Of a stretch of DNA of 64,000 bases, positions 47,769 to 56,359 are shown one piece after another. The notes beneath the pieces were generated by a model. That model did not search any database and was not told the DNA's origin. It saw only the letters and a program-made list of their open reading frames with translations. This DNA comes from Bacteroidaceae bacterium. GTDB taxonomy: Bacteria > Bacteroidota > Bacteroidia > Bacteroidales > Bacteroidaceae. The number at the start of each line of letters is the position of its first letter. The first letter of the stretch is position 1. The stretch lies in NCBI GenBank assembly GCA_017379075.1, contig JAFNXL010000027.1, forward strand, positions 1 through 64,000, in the 5' to 3' direction. The position numbers were made by a program, and so were the translations under genes.

Positions 47769-48656
47769 CTATAAATTCGTATTATAATTCAGATAATTAT
47801 ATATAATGTCATCAGATACCCTAAGGGTTGGATAGTCTGAACAGAGATGAAAACATAAGTCATCTTCTACAGAAAAGAAATAATCCTTAATAAACAATCT
47901 GTACGTTTCCAACTCTTCTAAAAACAGATTGAAATGTTCTGAGCATTCCTCATCTGACCAATAATTAATCGTATATGTCGTTATATTTTCGCTAAACTGA
48001 TTTCCCAGATATATGGAATCTATTTGATAATCCGTAACTTTGTAATTATATTGTGGTTCGTTATCAAGTACTTCACTTTCTATATTTTCTTTTTTCAAAA
48101 ACAGTCCTTCTTCAAATAATACTTTCCTCAACATTAATGTTATTAAGGTGGTATTTCCCCTAATACGTTTACAGTTTGGAAGAAATGGGATTGTTCGTTT
48201 AATGAAACGATTAGATTTCTCTTTTTCAGGCAATGTATCCCCTATAATATTTTGAATGATAATATTATCAGATGCCAGTTGATTAATCTTATCTTTAACC
48301 TTTGTCTTTAAATCTAACAATAAAACATCAATTGGAGAAAAGAATTTATGAGCATTTTCTTTTTCTAATTCTTGTTTTGCATATTCTTCTGCAAATCTTT
48401 CTTTTTTTTCACGTTCTGGAATATTGTCAAATCGATTTATCGGATGAAACATATATTCCGGCAATGAATTGTACAAACCATTTCTTCCAACATGAAATTC
48501 CGTTATTCCGTCAGAGGTTTCTTCACAACTGATAATATCCTTATAAGAATTTCTTTTATGCAATCCATTAATAAAAATTCTATATGATCCTTTAGGAAGA
48601 TATGATAATATATCTTCTATATTTATATCATTAGGAAGATACTTTATCATTGTCAA
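47769..48656 (-). CDS. tssG: TssG-like baseplate protein
   Basis: A 295-aa protein. The N-terminal segment GLYNSLPEYMFHPI resembles TssG, and its length and position beside TssE, TssF and TssK fit. TssG pairs with TssF to build the baseplate wedge. It overlaps the E1 gene by 4 bp (ATGA), so the ubiquitin-activating-type enzyme and the baseplate are encoded on the same message with coupled translation. Divergence is high; confidence comes mostly from the local block and context. Confidence 0.65.
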   Translation of the reverse strand: MTMIKYLPNDINIEDILSYLPKGSYRIFINGLHKRNSYKDIISCEETSDGITEFHVGRNGLYNSLPEYMFHPINRFDNIPEREKKERFAEEYAKQELEKENAHKFFSPIDVLLLDLKTKVKDKINQLASDNIIIQNIIGDTLPEKEKSNRFIKRTIPFLPNCKRIRGNTTLITLMLRKVLFEEGLFLKKENIESEVLDNEPQYNYKVTDYQIDSIYLGNQFSENITTYTINYWSDEECSEHFNLFLEELETYRLFIKDYFFSVEDDLCFHLCSDYPTLRVSDDIIYNYLNYNTNL

Positions 48657-49864
48657 GCCAAATTAAAAATTGAGGCATCTTTAGTCAGTTCTACGAAGAA
48701 CAGCCCTTTGTCTGTAGATACTTGAATGACATCATAAAGAGGAATACCGACATCTTTTAGTGACATTTCCGGATATGGGAAATACTCGTCAATATTTTCA
48801 ATAAAACACTTATGGAACAACGTCTTGTAACTAAGTTTTCGAAGTTCTTCGTTATCCGTAATATAATCATCAAGTTTTGACTCCGGCAAGCGGATAAGAA
48901 ATTCCTTCTCTGGTTTATCAGATATTATCTTATCTATAAATTTGTTGTTTCTCATGTTGATTTCAATAGCATTAACATTAAGGAAATCCTTTAAAATTGA
49001 AAGGACTTCTTTAACTGAGTTTTCTGCTGAAAGAGAATCAATCTTAATTATATTATCCCATCTTTCATGAGCCGGACATGTAGCTTTCCATGATGCATAT
49101 TTATATGTGTTCACCGAATTGGTCAATCCTTCATATCTTAACATTTTCCCCTGAAGAGTCTTAAATGGAACCGGTTCGTCTTCTGACAGATGGATAATCT
49201 TCATCGCTTCTTGTACTTGCATAGCGCCTATAATTGAAGCACTGATTGGAGTTGTGGCTACACGGCCAGCATTGCCTTGCATCCTAAAAACATCTGCACA
49301 TCCAGTTCTAAGCATAATATTATTGAATTCTTCTCTGGAAAGTCCACATTCATAACAACTTATACCTGGAGTATAAACTCTGACCACTCCTGTCATATTT
49401 TCAATGCTTCCGTCTATCCATGTTTTTCCTGCTCTCATAGCCATTCTATTTAACAAATACCTTGCGATAATGCTATCCAGACATCCAATTATCACATCAA
49501 CGGAATTATACAATCCAAACCCTACTTCAGAAAATAGATTCCCCACAATTGGAGTCACCTTTATCTGGGGATTTATTTCCATGGCACGCTTGGCTACGAT
49601 CTCTGATTTGAAGGAATGGTTATAAGCATCTTCTTCTCTGAATAAGACAGAACGCGTAAGATTTGATATTTCTATTTTATCAAAATCCACAACATATATT
49701 TGACCAACACCGAACAATGCAAGATTCTTTACCACCTCGTTGCCCAATGCACCTGCACCAGCCACTAAAACCCGTGCGTTCCTGACCTTATCTTTTTTGA
49801 ACCAGGAGAGGAGTGTAAACACTCCATCTCCCCATTCATAAGTTTCTTTCTTTTGCATTATCAA
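48653..49864 (-). CDS. E1-like (ThiF/MoeB/UBA-type) ubiquitin-activating enzyme
   Basis: A 403-aa protein with a full E1 adenylation domain: VLVAGAGALGNEVVKNLALFG (GAGALG at 36-41), Asp60 in VDFDKIEISNLTR (ATP ribose and Arg finger), and CLDSIIARYLLNR. Zinc-type cysteines are C170 and C173 (SCYEC), with TCPAHE as a second half-site. A conserved Cys189 (TGCADVF) lies just before the ATTPISASIIGAMQVQEAMK helix, the position of the catalytic Cys in E1 enzymes. About 140 C-terminal residues are unrecognised. It should adenylate the Ubl C-terminus and pass it to the E2. It is not beside thiamine or molybdopterin genes. Confidence 0.9.
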   Translation of the reverse strand: MIMQKKETYEWGDGVFTLLSWFKKDKVRNARVLVAGAGALGNEVVKNLALFGVGQIYVVDFDKIEISNLTRSVLFREEDAYNHSFKSEIVAKRAMEINPQIKVTPIVGNLFSEVGFGLYNSVDVIIGCLDSIIARYLLNRMAMRAGKTWIDGSIENMTGVVRVYTPGISCYECGLSREEFNNIMLRTGCADVFRMQGNAGRVATTPISASIIGAMQVQEAMKIIHLSEDEPVPFKTLQGKMLRYEGLTNSVNTYKYASWKATCPAHERWDNIIKIDSLSAENSVKEVLSILKDFLNVNAIEINMRNNKFIDKIISDKPEKEFLIRLPESKLDDYITDNEELRKLSYKTLFHKCFIENIDEYFPYPEMSLKDVGIPLYDVIQVSTDKGLFFVELTKDASIFNLA

Positions 49865-49872
49865 TATTTACA

Positions 49873-50622
49873 TTAGAATACAAATCCGACATTAGCACCG
49901 ACAAATGCCCTACTGATACGATCTTTGTATACATCTTCATCCCCAGAACAATTAATCTTATATTCTCCATATATACCCACACGGAAAATTTGATTTTTTA
50001 ATGGAATATAACCTCCGAAATCTATTCTTGGAGAAATCAGGAAACCAGAAGCTTTCTCTCCTTTACGCTCACCTGTAAACACGATTTCATCAGCTTTTAA
50101 TGTTCCATATATTGTAGGGACAAGTCCTAAGCCGGCATACACAGAAGCTTTTTTATAATCCAACTTTGTAAATTCAATTGAAACAGGAATACCAGTTTCA
50201 ATCATTACGTCTTTTCTGTAACAAATCTTGTTACCTGTGTCACGATTATATTTGCCAAAAGAAAAAGCAAAGGACAGACCAGCATTCAGATATGCAACTT
50301 TTCCAATTTGTTGTTTCCAGTTTCCATTTATACCATAGATATTGGATACTCCTCTTATTGCAAATCTCGGCAGACTCATAAAGACATCTAACTCAAACCC
50401 CTGTTTGAAGGGTACAGTTTCAATTAGAGGGTTCATCATTATCGTGTCTTTTTTCAGACCAAAGTACTTATAAAGATCCACGCCATGACGAAGACGGTAT
50501 TTATATTCTCCATCTTCGTTATAATCCACTACATAAGGTCCAACTTCAAAGTTGTCAACATTTTGTGCGTATCCTGTAACAATTGTTGCCAACAGGACAG
50601 TAATCATAAATAATTTTCTCAT
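49873..50622 (-). CDS. small outer-membrane beta-barrel protein
   Basis: A 249-aa exported protein (signal ends TGYAQN) with alternating strands across its length and a terminal Phe (VGANVGFVF), consistent with an 8- to 10-stranded barrel of the OmpA-like or PorT-like type. No motif identifies a substrate. It lies between the RING protein and E1 genes with gaps of 21 and 8 bp, so it is probably an envelope part of the same system. Confidence 0.7.
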   Translation of the reverse strand: MRKLFMITVLLATIVTGYAQNVDNFEVGPYVVDYNEDGEYKYRLRHGVDLYKYFGLKKDTIMMNPLIETVPFKQGFELDVFMSLPRFAIRGVSNIYGINGNWKQQIGKVAYLNAGLSFAFSFGKYNRDTGNKICYRKDVMIETGIPVSIEFTKLDYKKASVYAGLGLVPTIYGTLKADEIVFTGERKGEKASGFLISPRIDFGGYIPLKNQIFRVGIYGEYKINCSGDEDVYKDRISRAFVGANVGFVF

Positions 50623-50643
50623 TTTATCTAATTTTATATGTTA

Positions 50644-53043
50644 TTATTCTGTTTCTTGATATAGGAAAATTGTGTCACCAATCTTAAAATTATCTCCATT
50701 TGAGAGAACCGAGGGTTTTCCAACTGGCAACTCTGCACGGGTATTATAAATTACTCCTGCAGCCAATGGTTTTAACATCGGCAACTGTTTGTCATAATCA
50801 ATATACAATTGTACATGCTCTTTGGCCACTTTATTGCTTTTCTCCCAATTCATTTGTATTTCACACTCACCAGTCATACCAATAGAAACCTTGTTTCCGC
50901 CTCCGGTTGCATTCATCCATTTGTGTATTGGAATTCTTTGTCCAGCCCTGACACCATTCTGTATGACAAGAAAATATTTTTCAGCAAGCATACGGACTGT
51001 CACAAGAGATGCTCCTAAACCACCACCATATATAATGAAATCAAGTAACATATTCATCCAACCGCTTGCGCTACTTGTTCGGCTTGAATAATACAGAACA
51101 ATAAAACCAATCAATGCAGAACATAATCCTCCAAGCAACGCACTCTTCACTGGAATTGTTGACTTGACAGTTAAAGAAAGTGATATACTTATGGAGAACA
51201 ACAAATAGGCAGGTAATGAAGAATACCACGGGATGTAAGTTGTTTCAATGACATTTAAAATATAGCACAATACCACCGCTCCGATTGCAAATGCCAACAC
51301 ACCTACTATTCCTGTCAATAAAGATAGTCCCAGAATTTTTATCCATACCTTTAAATCCTTTCTTTTATACTCATCATTATATCTGAAAATCAATGAGAGG
51401 AAAAATCCCAACAAAAGGCCTATAGTCAAAAAAGCAGAAGTCTTGTTTACACAATCCATGTGCAAAGTGGCAGTCTCTGCGTGTTCTGTATAGAACATAT
51501 TCACTAAACGCTCAGATATTACGTTAAAGAAGCCTCCGCCAAAGAACTCATAAAATATCCAACTTATAAAACCTGCTATTATACCGGAGATTGTCTGATA
51601 ACAATCTTTTAAGGCATTTAATGTTAACATTGCTTTCCATTCAATATGACTTTGGATACCAGTTTTACAGTTCTGTCCATATTCTGCGCATTTATAACCA
51701 TTTTGTTTCCAACAAAAAACATGCATTATGTGTTTACATTTTGTTACTACAAGCTGACCGGGCTGAATATCTTGTTTGCAATAATGGCATATACGTCTTG
51801 ACACATTTGCTTCAGGTACATATTTCTTATAGTATTTTACAGCAAAAGACTTGGAGCGTATGTATGGCACTAATATTTTGGCAACGGCATAAAAGAATGC
51901 AATTGTGCCTAATGTTACCAATAAAGCATATAAGTATTTCAGGGTCGCGTCCGAAGTTCTCTCCTCCCTGACTGGCCACGGTCTTTCTGCCGTACCAATG
52001 GAGAATTCTGCATTTCCTAAAATATCTTCTTTCCATTCTCCGCTGTATTTTACAATCCTTGAATAAGATTTTGATTCATCAACCTTATACCTGAAAGCAA
52101 AATCGTATTTTTCATCATTAACTTCTTCCCTTAGCGAATCAATGATGCTACTCATATCATCAGAACGCATGTATTTACCACGTGGAGCTGAATTTACCCC
52201 ATTTGAATTGCTTATACCCATCAAAGTCCTTTCCAATTCTAACCCATCTCCTTCTTCTGTATAGTAAAAAATTGTTATTTTGGGCTTTACCTGAGATAAC
52301 GAGTCCCGGAAATCGGTTACAGATGCAAAATTCAACACCTTTACAGAAGGTCGTTTGCTACCTTCCATAAAAATGAACAAATTGTTTTTGTCTTTATATT
52401 CTTTTGCTCTTTTTGATATGTTTGCATTCTTTTTATAACCTACTTCAACTTTGGCATCCGCATCTTTTTCTGTAGAAATATCAGAAAACTCAGCAAGTTT
52501 TGCATACACGGCGTCATAGAAATATTTATTCGTAACTTGATTGTAGAAATTTTCTTCATATTCTTTATAATTGTCTCTCGTTACGACATCACTTGACGTT
52601 ACACTATCTCCAAAGAAAGACAAATAGACACAACTGTCAGGTGCGCTTTCTATCAAGTTGCCAACTGCACCGTAAATCATTTCTTTTGCCTTTTGGGGAA
52701 TACTTAAATCCACCAATACAGAGAACGTACAATATTCTGGGATTCGCATCCCAGTTGTAACTATTGATACATCCGAACTTGTTTTAGCAATATAACTACT
52801 ATCCTCTATAATTCTTATATTATTCTTCAATTGTTCGGGAGTGAATGTTTTGGCATCCACACGTTCATCATACTCATCTAGCAGATTAAAAAACAATGTT
52901 ATGCTGTCTTTACCAATTTCATACTCATATTTCCTGTCACAAAATTGTATTTTAGAAACAGTCTGTGCATGAAGCAGTCCGGTAAAAGACAAAAGGCCTA
53001 ATACCGCTAACAATCTAAAATTCATCTTTTTCTTCTTGTCCAT
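50644..53043 (-). CDS. membrane vWA-RING-FHA protein, putative E3-like ligase
   Basis: A 799-aa protein. Residues 1-27 are a signal peptide; 105-260 resemble a vWA domain (FSVLVDLSIP, an incomplete MIDAS), probably periplasmic. A transmembrane helix is at ~366-392. Then Cys419, Cys422, Cys436, His438, His441, Cys444, Cys452 and Cys459 form a RING-H2-like series (C-x2-C-x13-C-x-H-x2-H-x2-C-x7-C-x6-C; the last pair is wider than usual). About six more membrane helices follow, then residues ~715-799 match an FHA domain (KEHVQLYIDYD, LSNGDNFKIGDTIFLY). RING and FHA would be cytoplasmic. Its ATG overlaps the JAB stop; 53025 is an alternative start. Confidence 0.8.
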   Translation of the reverse strand: MDKKKKMNFRLLAVLGLLSFTGLLHAQTVSKIQFCDRKYEYEIGKDSITLFFNLLDEYDERVDAKTFTPEQLKNNIRIIEDSSYIAKTSSDVSIVTTGMRIPEYCTFSVLVDLSIPQKAKEMIYGAVGNLIESAPDSCVYLSFFGDSVTSSDVVTRDNYKEYEENFYNQVTNKYFYDAVYAKLAEFSDISTEKDADAKVEVGYKKNANISKRAKEYKDKNNLFIFMEGSKRPSVKVLNFASVTDFRDSLSQVKPKITIFYYTEEGDGLELERTLMGISNSNGVNSAPRGKYMRSDDMSSIIDSLREEVNDEKYDFAFRYKVDESKSYSRIVKYSGEWKEDILGNAEFSIGTAERPWPVREERTSDATLKYLYALLVTLGTIAFFYAVAKILVPYIRSKSFAVKYYKKYVPEANVSRRICHYCKQDIQPGQLVVTKCKHIMHVFCWKQNGYKCAEYGQNCKTGIQSHIEWKAMLTLNALKDCYQTISGIIAGFISWIFYEFFGGGFFNVISERLVNMFYTEHAETATLHMDCVNKTSAFLTIGLLLGFFLSLIFRYNDEYKRKDLKVWIKILGLSLLTGIVGVLAFAIGAVVLCYILNVIETTYIPWYSSLPAYLLFSISISLSLTVKSTIPVKSALLGGLCSALIGFIVLYYSSRTSSASGWMNMLLDFIIYGGGLGASLVTVRMLAEKYFLVIQNGVRAGQRIPIHKWMNATGGGNKVSIGMTGECEIQMNWEKSNKVAKEHVQLYIDYDKQLPMLKPLAAGVIYNTRAELPVGKPSVLSNGDNFKIGDTIFLYQETE

Positions 53044-55160
53044 ATTTTTAATTCTTCTAATCTTTCTTCAGTACAATATTTATCAGACATACTCAGTTCC
53101 ATGTTGATCACAGGGATTGTGGTTATGGTTTCATCCTTAACAGAATAGAACATTACAAATTTTATCTTTGGCAAATAATCTGAAATTGCTTTTTTTATTG
53201 ATGGAATACTGCACAATGTTCCAATTACCATGCAGCCTAACAAGTCGTCATCATGCGATTTGTCTTCTTTCGACACTGAATTGACTACTAATATGTTCTT
53301 TCCGTTATATTGATTTATATACCCATGAGCCCATCCAGCCAATCCTATTTTTGTGTCTGTTGAGATAGATGATATATCTATTATTGCTCCATTACTTAAC
53401 TGTATACTTTGAATACTTCCATATACACTTTCAGCTTTTGACAAAATATTGAAATAATCATCTGATTTGTATGTGTTCCTGTCACTTTCTACAGCCCACT
53501 TATGCAACTCTTCCAAAGAATACATCTTTCTCAAATCATTAGCAGAATTGATTGAAGAATCATGTTTGAAAGTAAAGATACCAAACTCTTGTTGTGGTGT
53601 TAGTATATCCACAACAATTGCCGTCAAAAACTTAGGATGAGAAGGGTGTTTCAACTGCATTTGAACACTATTGTCAGAATTGCTGAAGAACACACCTAAT
53701 CCGGGATGTGAGTGAACCCAACAAGTTAAATCATATTGTAGATTGGTTTCTCTACGCAATTTACGCAGTTTTTCTGCTACTTTTAGTTTAATCTTTCCGC
53801 CAAAATTCAGTTCATATTCTTGGAACACGGCATCATCCCCTGGTCTGACAATTTCTTCTAACGATACATCATATTCGTTTCTGTCTTTATCAAACACCCA
53901 TCTTCCCAAGACCATACAACCGTCTTCCTTTGGGTTATCAGGGTTTCTTAAGTCATCCGCATACATGTTGTAAATGTCTTTTATACATGTATTTTTAATG
54001 TATATTCTTCTGACCGCTGAGTCGCCACAAAAATCAGTGCATTCAACTTTAAGGTATGCTTGATTACCTATCACGTCATCCAGACTTTGCTTTTTCAATA
54101 TTGATGTAGTCTTTCTTCTAACTACGATAGATGGTGACGCATTATTAGCAGACACTTGCTGGATATTAACCTGTTTGTTCTTTTGTTTTTTCTTTTTAGA
54201 TAATATTTTAAGAGCTGCTAACAATATTATTATAATTAAGCCTATAACACCTATTTGTATAAAAGCACTTTTGTCTAATTCAGTAACATCAAAAGATTCC
54301 GTTTCTTTATTAGAATCAATCACATCTTTTAGATTTAATGTAGCCTCTTCGCGTCTTGATAATTTCTCTTCTAAAATGTGCCTGATACTATCCTTGTAGT
54401 CAAAATTACTTTCTATTTTATAATCATTATATATCTTTAGGAAGTCTTCTGTTTTTTTGTCTATATTCTTTTTGTACTCTTTGATTTCTCCTCCTTTTTC
54501 CTTAATAAGCTTATTCAGTTTTTTTGCTGTTATATATTGTTCTCTATCTGTCGTTATTCCCAAAAAATCTATATGATCTTTAATTTCTTTAATATAGGCA
54601 TTTATTGAAGCATCAGACCAATACAGATCCCGCTCAAGACGCTGAATAAAAGCGTTTATTATGGACGTTCCATCCGTTTTCTTAACTTCTTGTACAATTT
54701 TGGGTATTTCTTTTCTGTCTTCTTTTACTTCTGATTTAGTTTTTGTCTTAGAAGACTTTTGTGTATCTTGCTTTTTAGAATCTGATGTTTGAGTTACAGA
54801 ATGAAATTCTTTCCATTCTTTTTTTGTATCTTCTTCATTCCATATACTCTTTCTCTGGCCTTGTGATGAACCCCCACCTATTGGGGATGCAAAAACTCTT
54901 TTACAATCTATACCGACTTCCTTCGAGCCTCCTCTTGTAATCTCAAAATCTTCATTATGCCCAGAAGGAAGTTGGTATTTTATTCGCACATCATATCCAC
55001 TTTTATTGGTGACTTTTTTCAAACGTATTACAGAATCAGAAATCAATTCTTTCTCAATCTGTATATTTTCTCTACTCACTTCCTGGGCAATGGCTAAAAA
55101 TGGCAAATGTATCATTAGCACCCCCACCAGATATCTCATTATTGTTTTTCTCATTTTCAT
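53022..55160 (-). CDS. membrane-anchored JAB/JAMM isopeptidase
   Basis: A protein of about 712 aa. It has a signal peptide, a periplasmic region, long charged coiled-coil stretches, a transmembrane helix at ~298-320 (IQIGVIGLIIIILLAALKIL) and a cytoplasmic JAB domain. The JAMM zinc site is complete: Glu412 (PKEDGCMVLG) and His483, His485 and Asp496 in HSHPGLGVFFSNSD, exactly H-x-H-x10-D. Such enzymes remove or mature ubiquitin-like proteins. The start at 55160 is one base past the previous stop; an in-frame ATG at 55193 is inside that gene. It probably deconjugates the Ubls at the membrane. Confidence 0.88.
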   Translation of the reverse strand: MKMRKTIMRYLVGVLMIHLPFLAIAQEVSRENIQIEKELISDSVIRLKKVTNKSGYDVRIKYQLPSGHNEDFEITRGGSKEVGIDCKRVFASPIGGGSSQGQRKSIWNEEDTKKEWKEFHSVTQTSDSKKQDTQKSSKTKTKSEVKEDRKEIPKIVQEVKKTDGTSIINAFIQRLERDLYWSDASINAYIKEIKDHIDFLGITTDREQYITAKKLNKLIKEKGGEIKEYKKNIDKKTEDFLKIYNDYKIESNFDYKDSIRHILEEKLSRREEATLNLKDVIDSNKETESFDVTELDKSAFIQIGVIGLIIIILLAALKILSKKKKQKNKQVNIQQVSANNASPSIVVRRKTTSILKKQSLDDVIGNQAYLKVECTDFCGDSAVRRIYIKNTCIKDIYNMYADDLRNPDNPKEDGCMVLGRWVFDKDRNEYDVSLEEIVRPGDDAVFQEYELNFGGKIKLKVAEKLRKLRRETNLQYDLTCWVHSHPGLGVFFSNSDNSVQMQLKHPSHPKFLTAIVVDILTPQQEFGIFTFKHDSSINSANDLRKMYSLEELHKWAVESDRNTYKSDDYFNILSKAESVYGSIQSIQLSNGAIIDISSISTDTKIGLAGWAHGYINQYNGKNILVVNSVSKEDKSHDDDLLGCMVIGTLCSIPSIKKAISDYLPKIKFVMFYSVKDETITTIPVINMELSMSDKYCTEERLEELKIWTRRKR

Positions 55161-55161
55161 A

Positions 55162-56358
55162 TTATATTGAAAAATTTTTAGATTTATTGCCACCAGATTG
55201 TCTGGTCTTATTATTGACTATTTTTTGCGTATTCCTCCGTGCTTTATTAACCATCTCATTCGTCTTATTTCTCGTATAATTATACGCATGTCTTTTTGCT
55301 TCATATTCTGCACGCCTTGCTATATCCTGTTGCATTTCGAACATGCTTCTTTGATTTCTGATATTCCGGAAATGTTGAAACACCTGATTTCCCACAAAAC
55401 AGACCGCAGCAAAAATCACACCACCAACAATCATCCAAATGTTTCGTTTCTTTTCTTCCTCTGCTTTTTGTTGCTGGACAAAAGCTAAAGAATCTTGGCG
55501 GGCTCGTTCTCGTTCTTTTTCCAAACGGACTAATTCTTCAGCCCTTTCACGTTCCTTTTGGGCATCTAAAGAGTTTTTTTCTTTTATTTCCTTCTCTTTA
55601 TCATCATACTGTTCTAAACAATTTTCTATTTTATTTTTTAGTTCTTTATCGTCACAACATTTTTTATATTCTTTTAGTTCTTCTCTCAATTCTTCTAATG
55701 TACGGGAAAAAGGAAGTTCGTATTCCTCTTGTAATTGTTCCTCAAATCTGTCTATTAGTTCTTGTACTTCTATGGCATATTCATTATTTGCCTCAATCTC
55801 ATAAGTGGAGGTTACTGGTTCTAATGCAATTTCATTTTTGACAACAGGTTGTGAAGTTTTAATCTTTCTTGAAAAAGAAACTTGAAAATGCTCAAATTTA
55901 CTAATCAGTTTGTACTCACTTTTTTTCTCGTAATGTGCAAAATATAGCGGAATTGATAAGGTCACTGTATCATTCCCTGTTATTAAAAAAGATAATGGGG
56001 GTGAGTCTTTTAAGAAAAAATATCCAGACTTCGATTTGGAATACGTTAAATTTGATGGAACGCTAAAAGCCTCCGGTTCAAGTCCTGTAAACATTATACC
56101 TTCATCATATCCACCAACTTTGTCAAAAAACACCACATCTACATCTTTAATTGGGTATCTTTTTCTTTTGTTTCCTCCAATTTGTTTTTTTATAACATTA
56201 TGGAATTCTATAACACCTTTATTGTCGATTACATCTATAGTATAAGTCAGGATAAAGGAATCATAACCATCTATAGATATTAAAGTATCCTTGTATTCTC
56301 TTGCGCTACAGATGGCTGTGATTCCTAAAAATAATATAATCAACTCTGATTTTTTCAT
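55162..56358 (-). CDS. exported coiled-coil membrane protein, unrecognised
   Basis: A 398-aa protein with a signal peptide, a beta-rich domain (~20-190), a long charged coiled coil (~205-305, QKERERAEELVRLEKERERAR), one transmembrane helix at ~310-330 and a basic, Asn-rich cytoplasmic tail. No family is recognised. The layout (periplasmic head, coiled coil, single membrane pass, short cytosolic tail) parallels the JAB protein encoded next and may form one envelope complex with it. Confidence 0.7.
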   Translation of the reverse strand: MKKSELIILFLGITAICSAREYKDTLISIDGYDSFILTYTIDVIDNKGVIEFHNVIKKQIGGNKRKRYPIKDVDVVFFDKVGGYDEGIMFTGLEPEAFSVPSNLTYSKSKSGYFFLKDSPPLSFLITGNDTVTLSIPLYFAHYEKKSEYKLISKFEHFQVSFSRKIKTSQPVVKNEIALEPVTSTYEIEANNEYAIEVQELIDRFEEQLQEEYELPFSRTLEELREELKEYKKCCDDKELKNKIENCLEQYDDKEKEIKEKNSLDAQKERERAEELVRLEKERERARQDSLAFVQQQKAEEEKKRNIWMIVGGVIFAAVCFVGNQVFQHFRNIRNQRSMFEMQQDIARRAEYEAKRHAYNYTRNKTNEMVNKARRNTQKIVNNKTRQSGGNKSKNFSI

Positions 56359-56359
56359 T

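Noticed and set aside
44245-48656. Calling the baseplate genes an extracellular contractile injection system or prophage tail
   Set aside because: TssK- and TssG-like proteins and a DUF4280 PAAR-like effector fit T6SS better. No sheath, tube or tape-measure gene is visible.
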